NCBI GenBank assembly: GCA_964581895.1
Contig: CAZOPR010000004.1
Span: 1 to 64,000, forward strand
Direction: 5' to 3'
Origin: Exilispira sp964581895
GTDB taxonomy: Bacteria > Spirochaetota > JAAYUW01
DNA length: 64,000 nt
Shown: positions 1 to 8,244 of the stretch, one piece after another
Layout of the letters: every line of letters begins with the position of its first letter
Position numbering within the stretch: position 1 is the first letter of the stretch
The notes under the pieces: generated by a model
What the model was told of the DNA's origin: nothing
The model's input: only the letters and a program-made list of their open reading frames with translations
Database searches by the model: none
Translations under genes and position numbers: made by a program

Positions 1-2
1 AA

Positions 3-389
3 ATTTATAAAATAAGTATTACTATTATTTTAGATATGGTATTTTTTATAGCAATACCTGCACTTGCATCAACACCAGAAGATGAAAATGCACCAGCTAT
101 GACAAGTGAGGATCAACAGTTTATGGGGTTGACACAGTTAAGTGAAAATCAAATGATAAAAATAAATGGAAATCTTAATGCAGAGTCAGCTTATTTAGGT
201 CCCTGTCCGCCTGCAGGTGGTGGTAATCCTACTACTCCTTTAGGTTTATTAAATGCTACTAAAAATTACTGGTCAAATGGAGGTGGAACTAGCTCAAACT
301 GTAATACAGCTAATGATTGCGGAGCTTCCACACAATCAAATGCTTCAACAAATTCTTCGAATGATTGTGGAGTTAGCAAACCTCAATAA
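3..389 (+). CDS. Small exported Cys/Gly/Asn-rich peptide, 5'-partial
   Basis: The reading frame is open to the left edge of the window, so the start is probably upstream. The first visible residues form a hydrophobic stretch ending in a typical signal-peptidase site (IAIPALA before S), so the product is probably exported. The mature part is small, polar and rich in Asn, Ser, Gly and Thr. It has four Cys, three of them in a C-terminal tail with two copies of NDCGxS. A segment LTQLSENQMIKINGN resembles the leader of double-glycine peptides (LS..E..I.G), but the last Gly is Asn here. An internal ATG at 99 would give a peptide starting just before that leader-like segment, though its ribosome site is poor. 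A CPBP protease gene follows on the same strand after a terminator-like hairpin. I do not recognise the family; being a real coding gene is likely, its function is unknown. Confidence 0.6.
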   Translation: MYKISITIILDMVFFIAIPALASTPEDENAPAMTSEDQQFMGLTQLSENQMIKINGNLNAESAYLGPCPPAGGGNPTTPLGLLNATKNYWSNGGGTSSNCNTANDCGASTQSNASTNSSNDCGVSKPQ

Positions 390-397
390 AAAGATAT

Positions 398-430
398 TTA
401 AGGGTTACTAATGTAACCCTTAAATTTTTA
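398..430 (+). terminator. Rho-independent terminator after the peptide gene
   Basis: A 10-bp perfect inverted repeat (taagggttac / gtaaccctta, 399-408 and 413-422) with a TAAT loop is followed by an A/T-rich tract with T runs. It starts nine bases after the stop codon, which fits an intrinsic terminator separating the peptide gene from the CPBP protease gene. Confidence 0.7.
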
Positions 431-515
431 TATTTTTAATATAACTAATAAAAAAATATGGTAAATATATAATTATTCTATGGTCTAAGAATATTATATC
501 GGGAGCAGATTTAAA

Positions 516-1472
516 ATGAATGTTTATTTAAGAAAAATAATTGTTTTTTTAAAAAGTATTTTGTTAATATGCTTAATATTTATATTAGGAGTATTATTTT
601 TTAGAATCCCATATTTTTTTCAGGATTTATTAAAAATAAATATTAATTATTATAAATCAATTGTATCTTTATCATTTGATATATTGTTTTACATACCTTT
701 TATTATATATTTCATAATTAGAAGAAATGAAATAAAAAATGAAAATATTATTAGTGCAATACCAGTTTCAAAAAATTTATCTATTTTATTAAAATATTTT
801 ATTATAGCTTTTATTATTTTATTAATGCCTTTTTTAATATTAAAAATAGCTAAGTTGATAAATATAAAATTTGTTATTCCAAGCTCAAATAAATTAATAA
901 AAGAAAAAATAATATATATTTCACTTCAGTTTCTTATATTTTTTATAGTAGCTTTTTCAGAAGAGTTGTTTTTTAGAGGTCTTATATTAAATAGATTTTT
1001 AAAAGTTTTTAAATTATTAAGCTCTATTTTAATTTCATCCTTGATTTTTTCATTTTTTCATTTTTTTATTTTAAAATATATTTTTGCTGATATAAAAATA
1101 AAGTTATATTTTAAAAATAGCATAATTCAAGAAATATTATTATCTTATATATTTACATTTATTATTAGCTTAATTATTTCAATAATCAAAGTTAAAACCA
1201 AATCAATATATGCTTCAATAGGTTATCATTTTGGTTATGATTTCTTTTTAGCTATATTATTTAATAATTATTTAACAAATACTAACTTAAATTCAATAAT
1301 ATGGATTCCAATTTTTAGATTTATTTTACATTTTAATTATCCTGATCATATATATATTTTCAAATTTCAAATAAATACTCCACCATTTGCTGCGCTTATA
1401 ATATTTTTATCTCAAATATTATATTTAATATTTATAATAATAGAATTTATGTTTAAAGATAGAAAAAACTGA
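516..1472 (+). CDS. CPBP family intramembrane metalloprotease (CAAX/Abi)
   Basis: A polytopic membrane protein with about eight hydrophobic segments. The three CPBP motifs are visible: EExxxR (E149, E150, R154 in SEELFFRG), FxxxH (H182) and a final HxxxD (H238, D242). These residues form the metal/glutamate active site of Rce1-like intramembrane proteases. Bacterial members act in peptide maturation, bacteriocin self-immunity or membrane protein turnover. A good ribosome site (GGGAG at 501-505) precedes the ATG by ten bases. The upstream neighbour is a small exported peptide with a leader-like segment, which makes a processing or immunity role possible, but that is inferred from position only. 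Family assignment is firm; substrate is unknown. Confidence 0.85.
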   Translation: MNVYLRKIIVFLKSILLICLIFILGVLFFRIPYFFQDLLKININYYKSIVSLSFDILFYIPFIIYFIIRRNEIKNENIISAIPVSKNLSILLKYFIIAFIILLMPFLILKIAKLINIKFVIPSSNKLIKEKIIYISLQFLIFFIVAFSEELFFRGLILNRFLKVFKLLSSILISSLIFSFFHFFILKYIFADIKIKLYFKNSIIQEILLSYIFTFIISLIISIIKVKTKSIYASIGYHFGYDFFLAILFNNYLTNTNLNSIIWIPIFRFILHFNYPDHIYIFKFQINTPPFAALIIFLSQILYLIFIIIEFMFKDRKN

Positions 1473-2134
1473 TAATATCAAAATAATTTAAACATCTCAT
1501 TTAAACTTTTCATTTATCAAAAGTCTTTACAATTATTAAAAAATATTTTAGATTCTTTTAATAATAAAATAAATTCTTACCAATAAACAACAAATATAAA
1601 ATCTTATTAGGATTTTTCCAAAATGAAAATATCATTAAAACTTTATATTATCCTTTTTTAACTTTCATAAAAATACTCTTTCCTTTCCTTTAACCTAATT
1701 TCTTCTAACATTTAGTTTAAAAAATTTTTTAATATTGTTCTAATATTAATTTATACATGTTTATTTTGCTCCTTTGAAGGGTTTTCTTATACTAATTATT
1801 TTTAAACCATAAACTTTAAACCTTCAAGGCTTTGACACAATTAATAATGCATTACCGTTCTAACCTTCAAAGGGGCGACAGGATTAATAATAAATTAAAT
1901 TTCAAACATTCAAAAGTAAGATAGTTGCTTAGACATTTACTTTCAAACCTTCAAGGAAAATTCAATAAAAAAAATACTCCACTTTTAATCTTAAACCATT
2001 GAATAAATTTATAATATGTTACAATCTGACTTACATTTAATAATTAAATAAATTCAAATTCTTATAAACAAAAAATTTTATTATGTTAAATTATTTTTAA
2101 GTGAGATATTTATGGTAAAAACTTGAGGTTAATT
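1473..2134. other. Long A/T-rich intergenic region with degenerate AACCTTCAAGG repeats
   Basis: No convincing reading frame is present. The right half holds several related elements around the core AACCTTCAAGG: 1818-1830, 1861-1872, a weaker one near 1911-1917, 1944-1956, and an inverted copy (cctttgaagg) at 1771-1780. The first two copies are also followed at a similar distance by ATTAATAAT, giving a pair of related segments of about 35 bases 43 bp apart. Spacing is irregular, so this is not a CRISPR array. It may be a decayed repeat or a cluster of regulatory sites upstream of the gmhA-like gene. Confidence 0.4.
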
Positions 2135-2719
2135 ATGGATATCAAATTTATAGAAGATGCTATTGAATCTCATATTGATTGCTTTAAGAAATTGAAAGAA
2201 GACAAATCAATATTAGATGCTTTCATAAAAGCTGTAAATGTATCTATTAAAGCCATTGAAAATGGTAATAAAATATTTTTCGCAGGTAATGGTGGCAGTT
2301 CTTCGGATGCTCAACATGCAAGTGCAGAACTTGTAGTGAGATTTAATAAAAATAGAAAAGCAATCAGTGCAATCGCATTAGGTACAAATACGGCAATATC
2401 TACCGCAATTTCAAATGATTTTGGTTATGAATATATTTTTTCAAGGCAGTTAGAATCTTTGGCAAAAAAAAATGATATTGTTATCGGGATATCCACTTCT
2501 GGGAATTCAAAATCAATTTTAAATCTACTTTTAAAAGCAAAGGAATTAGGTTGTATTACTATTGGTCTAACGGGGCAGTTGGGAGGCAAGATGAATGATT
2601 TGTCTGATCATTTAATAAAAGTACCATCTAAAACAGTTTCAACAATTCAGGAAATACATGGTTTTTTATTACATCTTTACTGTCAGATAATTGAAGATAG
2701 TTTATTTTTAGATAAATGA
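2135..2719 (+). CDS. gmhA: SIS-domain phosphoheptose isomerase (GmhA/DiaA type)
   Basis: A single-domain SIS protein of 194 residues, the usual length of GmhA. Diagnostic segments are GNGGSSSDAQHASAEL (phosphosugar site with the metal His and Glu), ISTSGNS, and TIQEIHGFLLH near the C terminus. GmhA converts sedoheptulose 7-phosphate to D-glycero-D-manno-heptose 7-phosphate for envelope glycans; the paralogue DiaA binds DnaA. I chose the ATG at 2135 rather than the upstream TTG at 2123 because GAGG (2125-2128) lies six bases before that ATG. No other heptose gene is in the window, so the DiaA-like alternative cannot be excluded, especially next to dnaG. Confidence 0.8.
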   Translation: MDIKFIEDAIESHIDCFKKLKEDKSILDAFIKAVNVSIKAIENGNKIFFAGNGGSSSDAQHASAELVVRFNKNRKAISAIALGTNTAISTAISNDFGYEYIFSRQLESLAKKNDIVIGISTSGNSKSILNLLLKAKELGCITIGLTGQLGGKMNDLSDHLIKVPSKTVSTIQEIHGFLLHLYCQIIEDSLFLDK

Positions 2720-2730
2720 AGATAATCTAT

Positions 2731-2768
2731 TTTTAGATGATTGAAGAAATTTTAGATGATTGAAGAAA
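2731..2768. repeat. Perfect 19-bp tandem duplication before dnaG
   Basis: The unit ttttagatgattgaagaaa occurs twice head to tail (2731-2749, 2750-2768). Related but diverged copies flank it (around 2707-2722 and 2775-2790, both containing gataaatga). The array starts within a few bases of the gmhA-like stop codon. It looks like a local duplication rather than a regulatory element. Confidence 0.75.
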
Positions 2769-2829
2769 GCTTACTTAGTAGATAAATGAAAATAAAGAAT
2801 TTTAATAAAAATTACGAATTACAGAAAGA

Positions 2830-4620
2830 ATGAGAATAACAAAAGAATCTATTGAGAAAATCCGTTCATCTATAAATCTTTCAGATCTGGTTTCCATGTA
2901 TGTAAAAGTTCAAAAGGTTGGGAGTAGATTTAAAGCCTTATGTCCATTTCATAATGAAAAGACCCCATCTTTTTATATAGATGATAACAAAGGTCTATTT
3001 CATTGTTTTGGATGTAAAGCAGCAGGAGATATATTTTCTTTTGTTATGAAAATCGAAAATTGTGACTTTTACGAAGCTGCATTAAAAATAGCAAATCTTG
3101 CAAATATTTCTGTTGAATATGAAAAGGGAAGTTTTGAAGATGAGAAACCAGAATTAATAAAAAAAATTTTTTCAGAAGTAACATTATTTTATAGTCAAAA
3201 CTTAAAGAGAAACAAAACAGCACTATCATATTTACAAGATAGAAAAATAAAAGATTTTATTATTGAAAAATATAAATTGGGTTGGGCTTCAAAAAACGAC
3301 CTTCCTTTTTTTGATAACCTTAAAAAGAAGTACAACTTAGATAAAGAAATATTATTTCAACTTGGACTTTTGAAAAAAGGAGAAAACTCTTATTATCCAT
3401 TTTTTTACGAAAGATTAATAATACCTATTCAAAACCATTATTCAGAATATGTGGCTTTTGGAGGAAGAACCTTAAATGAGCAGTATGGTCCAAAATACTT
3501 AAATAGTCCAGAACATCCGCTTTTTAAAAAAGGAAATATTCTATTTAATTTTGCAAATGCAAGAATGGATAAAGAAAACAACAAAATTATTATAGTTGAA
3601 GGATATTTCGATGCTTTAAGTTTGGTTCAGATAGGTGTAAATTATGTTGTTGCTCCGTTGGGGACAGCACTTACTTCTTATCATCTTCAAATTTTATCAA
3701 GAAAATTTTCTCAACTTTATCTTCTTTTTGATATGGATGAGGCAGGTAGAAAAGCTACTTTAAGTTCAATAGAAATTGCCATAAAGTTTTTTTCAGAAAT
3801 TTATGTCATTAATCTTCCGAAAGGTATTAAAGATATTGACCAATTTATAAAAGAAAAAAATATTGAAAAAGAAAGTTTTGAAAAATATATATATGAAAAT
3901 TCAATTTCAGGTATTGACTTAATAATTACAAATAAGTTATATTTAGATAAAGAGAAGAGAGATATCAACAAGGCATATAAAAATTTTATATATTTTTTAC
4001 ATTCACTTGATGATAGCATTTTATCTTCAACACTTATTAAAAGAGCTGCTTATATTGATGGAACTTTTTCAGAAGATCAGATTGTAAATATGAACAATTC
4101 AAGCAATATTAGTAATGCGGATAATAAAATAATTTCGGAAAGATCAAAGGTTGAAAAAAATCCTCAAGATAAAAATTATAAGGAAATAAAAAATTTAGAA
4201 ATGGAATTTGTTGGTTTTATAATAAATTCTGAAGATTTTATAAATATAGCAAAACAATATATAAAACCAGATTCATTCATTTCAAAAGAGGCTGGTGAAT
4301 TTTATAAAAAAGCTCTTATATCTGTTAATTATAAAGACAGAAATATGTTTTTAAGAAATGAATTAACTGAGGAAGAATCTAACTTTATGTATAATTCATC
4401 AACAAAAGAGTATAAAGATATTCAATCAGTTTTTGAAGATTACCTTTCTTTTTTTAAGTTAAGAGAACTTGAAAAGGAACTTGAAAATATAAATAAAGAG
4501 ATAAAAAAAGCAGAACTGAATAAAATAGATAATTTAGAATTACTTGAAAAAAAGCAATTTCTTATTTCTTCTATCCAAAAATTGAAGGAATATAGAAAAA
4601 AAATTTATAAAAATGAATAA
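2830..4620 (+). CDS. dnaG: DNA primase DnaG
   Basis: Makes RNA primers for DNA replication. The N-terminal CHC2 zinc finger has C38, H41, C59 and C62. The TOPRIM core carries EGYFD (E257, D261) and DMD (D301, D303), the metal-binding catalytic acids. The RNA polymerase-like basic segment FGGRTL is at about 210-215. The C-terminal 190 residues are Lys/Glu-rich and diverged, as usual for the DnaB-binding domain. At 596 residues the length is normal. The ribosome site before the ATG is weak (agaaag). The neighbour rpoD follows immediately, the classic dnaG-rpoD macromolecular-synthesis arrangement. Confidence 0.97.
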   Translation: MRITKESIEKIRSSINLSDLVSMYVKVQKVGSRFKALCPFHNEKTPSFYIDDNKGLFHCFGCKAAGDIFSFVMKIENCDFYEAALKIANLANISVEYEKGSFEDEKPELIKKIFSEVTLFYSQNLKRNKTALSYLQDRKIKDFIIEKYKLGWASKNDLPFFDNLKKKYNLDKEILFQLGLLKKGENSYYPFFYERLIIPIQNHYSEYVAFGGRTLNEQYGPKYLNSPEHPLFKKGNILFNFANARMDKENNKIIIVEGYFDALSLVQIGVNYVVAPLGTALTSYHLQILSRKFSQLYLLFDMDEAGRKATLSSIEIAIKFFSEIYVINLPKGIKDIDQFIKEKNIEKESFEKYIYENSISGIDLIITNKLYLDKEKRDINKAYKNFIYFLHSLDDSILSSTLIKRAAYIDGTFSEDQIVNMNNSSNISNADNKIISERSKVEKNPQDKNYKEIKNLEMEFVGFIINSEDFINIAKQYIKPDSFISKEAGEFYKKALISVNYKDRNMFLRNELTEEESNFMYNSSTKEYKDIQSVFEDYLSFFKLRELEKELENINKEIKKAELNKIDNLELLEKKQFLISSIQKLKEYRKKIYKNE

Positions 4621-4625
4621 AGGTA

Positions 4626-4654
4626 TTGAATTTTGAATTTATTTGATATATAAT
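4626..4654 (+). promoter_or_regulatory. Predicted sigma-70 promoter of rpoD
   Basis: TTGAAT (4626-4631), a 17-base spacer and a perfect TATAAT (4649-4654) lie between the dnaG stop and the rpoD start. The leader to the rpoD ATG would be about 80 bases. This would let rpoD be expressed independently of dnaG. Prediction from sequence only; such boxes arise readily in A/T-rich DNA. Confidence 0.5.
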
Positions 4655-4739
4655 TATTTTTGCACTGATAAAAGTAGGCTAAGTATAAAATCGTTAAAAA
4701 TTTTGTGAAGATATATAAATCAAGGAGCAAGAAGTTAAT

Positions 4740-6563
4740 ATGTTTGACTTAGAAAATTATCCAGAATTTAAAAAACTAATTTTAATAGGAGAAAAGACTG
4801 GTCAGCTAACTTATGATGAAATAAATAATAATCTACCAGATGATGTTATTTCACAGTCAGTTATTGATCAATTAATTGCATATCTTAGTTCTAAAAATAT
4901 TGAGATAGTTGATGAAAGGACAAAAAGTGAAGATTTCGATTATTTTATGGAAGATAAAGAACTAGGTGTCGACTTTGATGAAGATGCTTTTGAAGAATTT
5001 TATGAAGAAGAGATAGTTGAAGAAGAAGTAAAACCAGAAGAAAAATATGTAGAAACAGATTTTACTATATTGCCAAATGATCCTATAAGACTTTATCTTA
5101 AAGAGATTGGTAAAGTGTCCCTTCTTACACCTGAAGAAGAAATAAGACTGGCAAAGCAAATAGAAGAAGGGAAAGAACAGGTTATTAAAGTATTATTAAC
5201 AATGTTTTATACCTTAAAATATTTTAAGGAAAATGTCATTGAAAACAGAAAAAATATAGATATTTATTCCGTATTTGATTTTGATATGATTTTAGATAGT
5301 GAGGAAGGGAATAAAGAAAGGAAAGAATTTGAAAAAAATCTATATGATTTAACACGGTTATATCAACAAAGTTTTAAAAGTATTACTACTTTAGTTGAAA
5401 AGAAAATAATAAAAACCGATGAGTTTACTTCTGAAGAAGAAGATGAATTAAATGCATATTTCGATAAATTCGCTAGAAAGTTTAGAAAACTTAAAATATC
5501 TAAAAGAGAGTTATCTAACATTATAGAAAAACTTAATGTTTATTATGATTTATATAGAGACTGTAGAAAAAGGACAAGGAAATATTTTGAGCAAGCTTAC
5601 GAAAAAGTAAATTTAACAAATTATAGATCATCTGGTGGAATTATTACAAAAACAATAGTAATCAAAGAAATAACAGATAAATATAAAATTAGTTTTGAAG
5701 AACAATTACAGTTGAAAAAAATAATAGAAAAAAACAAGGAAGACTTTGATAAGATTCAGATAGAAACAGGAGAATTTGTAGATAATTTTATAGAAAAATT
5801 TAAGATAATAGAAGAAGGCGAACATAAGATAAAATCAGCCCGAGAACAACTTGTTCAGGCAAATTTAAGACTTGTAGTTTCTATTGCCAAAAAATATACT
5901 AACAAGGGACTTCATTTCTTTGATTTAATTCAAGAGGGGAATATAGGTTTAATAAAGGCTGTTGAAAAATTTGAATATAAAAAAGGATATAAGTTTTCAA
6001 CTTATGCTACATGGTGGATAAGACAGGCTATTACAAGAGCCATATCTGATCAAGCAAGAACCATAAGAGTTCCAGTTCATATGATTGAACAAATGAATAG
6101 AGTGTTAAAAGAAAGTAAAAACCTTTTGCAGCTATATGGGCGAGAACCTACATTAGAAGAATTATCTGAAAGACTTGGAATGCCTGTATTTAAGCTAAAA
6201 CAGGTTCAAGCTATAATGAAAGATCCTATTTCACTCGAAACACCTATAGGTGAAGATGAAGATTCTCAACTTTCCGATTTCATTGTTGATGCAAAAGGAG
6301 ATTCTCCAGAAAAAAATCTAACATATAAATTATTAAAAGAAAAAATTTATGAACTTTTGCAAGATTTACCTCAAAAAGAAAAAGAAGTTATAGAATATAG
6401 ATTTGGGTTAAGAGACGGCGCTTGTTTAACCTTAGAAGAAGTTGGATTTAGATTTGATGTTACAAGAGAAAGAATCAGACAGATTGAGGCCAAAGCTCTA
6501 AAGAAGTTACAACATCCAAATAGAAAGAGTAAAATTTCAGAATTCAAAGATAGTATTGATTAA
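4740..6563 (+). CDS. rpoD: Primary RNA polymerase sigma factor RpoD
   Basis: The housekeeping sigma-70. An N-terminal region 1.1 (about 1-60) is followed by an acidic stretch rich in Glu and Asp, then region 1.2 (NDPIRLYLKEIGKVSLLT). A long non-conserved region separates this from region 2 (from about residue 366; -10 recognition in TYATWWIRQAITRAI at about 420). Region 3 follows, and region 4.2 has the helix-turn-helix LEEVGFRFDVTRERIRQIE at about 563-581. The length of 607 residues is typical. GGAG at 4723-4727 precedes the ATG. A promoter-like element sits just upstream. Assignment is certain from the full set of regions. Confidence 0.97.
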   Translation: MFDLENYPEFKKLILIGEKTGQLTYDEINNNLPDDVISQSVIDQLIAYLSSKNIEIVDERTKSEDFDYFMEDKELGVDFDEDAFEEFYEEEIVEEEVKPEEKYVETDFTILPNDPIRLYLKEIGKVSLLTPEEEIRLAKQIEEGKEQVIKVLLTMFYTLKYFKENVIENRKNIDIYSVFDFDMILDSEEGNKERKEFEKNLYDLTRLYQQSFKSITTLVEKKIIKTDEFTSEEEDELNAYFDKFARKFRKLKISKRELSNIIEKLNVYYDLYRDCRKRTRKYFEQAYEKVNLTNYRSSGGIITKTIVIKEITDKYKISFEEQLQLKKIIEKNKEDFDKIQIETGEFVDNFIEKFKIIEEGEHKIKSAREQLVQANLRLVVSIAKKYTNKGLHFFDLIQEGNIGLIKAVEKFEYKKGYKFSTYATWWIRQAITRAISDQARTIRVPVHMIEQMNRVLKESKNLLQLYGREPTLEELSERLGMPVFKLKQVQAIMKDPISLETPIGEDEDSQLSDFIVDAKGDSPEKNLTYKLLKEKIYELLQDLPQKEKEVIEYRFGLRDGACLTLEEVGFRFDVTRERIRQIEAKALKKLQHPNRKSKISEFKDSID

Positions 6564-6622
6564 TTAAATTTTTAAGTTAAATTGTAGTGATTTTATTTTA
6601 GATAGAATTAAGGAGTATGTTG

Positions 6623-7333
6623 ATGGAAGCCACTATTACTAATCTTATAAAAGCTCAAGAAATACAAAAGTCTATTACCTATCTTGAAAAAGAGATAGAA
6701 TTGATGCCAGCAAGAAGGGAAGAAGCACTTAATAAGATAGAAAACAATGAAAAAAAAATTACATCAGCCAAACAAGAGATAGTTGATATTGAAAAAGAGA
6801 TTGAAAACATCTCAAAGTTGATAGAAGAAAAAAAGAAAGAAATAGAGAATCTTGATAATGATACTTCCTATTCCACAAGCTCAAAAAATGAAAAAGAAGA
6901 AAAAAGAAAAGATCTTGGAATGCAAATTGATAATTATAAGAAAAAAATCGAAGACTTAGAAGAGCAAAAACATAAAAAATATAAAGATATCCAGACAAAT
7001 GAAGCAACTTTAAAGGTGTTAAAAGAAGAATTAATAAAAGAAGAAGAAAATATTAAAAATAATAGACAGAAAAAAATCGATGAACTTCAAGATCTATTAA
7101 ATAAGAAAAAAGAGATATTGGCAAATATTGATTCTGATATTATAGAAAAATTTGATAGAATTTTTCATAATAAAGGGGATCTAGCGATTGTTCCAGTTTA
7201 CAACAACTATTGTTCTGGTTGCAATATGATTTTACCTTTTTCTCTAATAAATAAAGTTAAAGCTCAAAAAGAAATAGTTTTTTGTCCATATTGTTCAAGG
7301 ATGCTATATTTTTCAGAAGATGAAATTGTTTAA
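6623..7333 (+). CDS. C4-type zinc ribbon coiled-coil protein (CdsZ-like, DUF164)
   Basis: About 190 residues of continuous heptad-like coiled coil rich in Lys and Glu are followed by a C-terminal zinc ribbon with C197xxC200 and C221xxC224. This architecture is the widespread C4 zinc-ribbon family, thought to bind nucleic acids or ribosome-associated partners; its exact function is not established here. I chose the ATG at 6623 because AAGGAG at 6609-6614 is correctly spaced from it, while the ATG at 6617 is too close. It lies between rpoD and the RNase P RNA gene, whose 5' end begins 13 bases after the stop, so cotranscription is plausible. Confidence 0.85.
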   Translation: MEATITNLIKAQEIQKSITYLEKEIELMPARREEALNKIENNEKKITSAKQEIVDIEKEIENISKLIEEKKKEIENLDNDTSYSTSSKNEKEEKRKDLGMQIDNYKKKIEDLEEQKHKKYKDIQTNEATLKVLKEELIKEEENIKNNRQKKIDELQDLLNKKKEILANIDSDIIEKFDRIFHNKGDLAIVPVYNNYCSGCNMILPFSLINKVKAQKEIVFCPYCSRMLYFSEDEIV

Positions 7334-7346
7334 AAAAATCGAAAAA

Positions 7347-7670
7347 ACTGGACAGGAAAAGGTTCGCTCAAAATCTATTTTTGAGAGGAAAGTCTGAACT
7401 CTTTGGGGAAGGCAGTAGTTAATGGCTATTGGAGGGAAACCTCATGGAAAGTGCCACAGAAAAGAAACAGCCAGTAAATTGGCTAAGGTGAAAATGTAAG
7501 GTAAGAGCTTACAAAACAAAATTATTGTTAATGGTAAACCCTGCCTTGAGCAAGTGCTGCATGGATATAAAGCCCCCTTCTTTTCCATGTTTTAACGCAA
7601 AAGCTATAAAGTGATTTTTTAGCTAAGAGAAATGAACCTATAAACAGAATTCAGCTTATTCCTGTCCAGT
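7347..7670 (+). ncRNA. rnpB: RNase P RNA (catalytic subunit of RNase P)
   Basis: The ends pair as helix P1: actggacagg at 7347-7356 with cctgtccagt at 7661-7670. Inside are the conserved blocks of bacterial RNase P RNA: GAGGAAAGTC near the 5' side, GTGCCACAGAAA, a GTAAGAGC segment, GGTAAACCC, and at the 3' side AGAGAAATGAACC followed by ACAGAATTCAGCTTA. The length of about 324 nt is within the bacterial type A range, on the short side. The molecule matures tRNA 5' ends with the RnpA protein, which is not in this window. A T-rich stretch just after P1 (7686-7694) may terminate it. The last bases lie nine bp from the convergent cdd stop. Confidence 0.95.
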
Positions 7671-7678
7671 AATATTTA

Positions 7679-8119
7679 TTATTTGTCTTTTTTTTTATTT
7701 AAGTCACTTAAAGAATCTTTCGGTAAGAGTTTATCGATAGTCATTATTTCATAATCGAAATCTTTAGATAACATTATAATAGGTAAATCTTTTGAAAATT
7801 CAGAAATAACTTGTCTACAAGCACCGCATGGAGGAATAGGTTCATCATAATCTGGAGAATATATAATTATAGCAATAAAATCTTTATCTCCATTTGAAAT
7901 AGCTGAAAAAATAGCGCTTCTTTCTGCACAATTAGTTAAACCGAAACTTCTATTTTCTACATTAACTCCAAAATAGATATTTTTTTGCGTAATAAGTGCA
8001 GCTACAACATGAAAATTGGAATAAGGTGCATAAGAATTTTTAACTTTTAAAATTAGATCTTCCTTTAATTTATCGATTAATTCGGGAATATCAAATTGAA
8101 TCTTATTAATATTTTCCAT
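7679..8119 (-). CDS. cdd: Cytidine deaminase
   Basis: Hydrolytic deamination of cytidine and deoxycytidine to uridines for pyrimidine salvage. The zinc site is intact: C64 and the catalytic E66 in TNCAERS, then C98 and C101 in PCGACR. The FGVNVENRSFG substrate segment is also conserved. At 146 residues it is a homotetrameric-type short enzyme with a slightly extended Lys-rich tail. It is a single gene on the minus strand, convergent with rnpB and divergent from kdd. Confidence 0.95.
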   Translation of the reverse strand: MENINKIQFDIPELIDKLKEDLILKVKNSYAPYSNFHVVAALITQKNIYFGVNVENRSFGLTNCAERSAIFSAISNGDKDFIAIIIYSPDYDEPIPPCGACRQVISEFSKDLPIIMLSKDFDYEIMTIDKLLPKDSLSDLNKKKDK

Positions 8120-8161
8120 AGATTATTCCTCTTTAGCTTTTATAGATAATCAATTAACATA

Positions 8162-8179
8162 AAATATCGATTTTGTTTA
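8162..8179 (+). promoter_or_regulatory. 18-base motif shared with the region upstream of sufC
   Basis: aaatatcgattttgttta lies 65 bases before the kdd ATG. A copy with a single mismatch lies at 31338-31355, 61 bases before the sufC ATG. The similar position relative to two start codons suggests a shared promoter element or operator, but no regulator can be named. The sequence alone cannot exclude chance in such A/T-rich DNA. Confidence 0.35.
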
Positions 8180-8244
8180 GGTAAAAATAAAATTTTGTTG
8201 AAAAAAAGCAAGAATTGATTACTAATAAAGAAAAGGAGCAGAAA

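Noticed and set aside
1771..1970. Possible small CRISPR or phage attachment site
   Set aside because: Elements are short, diverged and irregularly spaced; no integrase, tRNA or cas gene is present.
7679..7700. Reading the T run after rnpB as a certain terminator
   Set aside because: It lies within the 3' end of the convergent cdd gene, and apart from P1 itself no separate hairpin precedes it, so it is mentioned only as possible.
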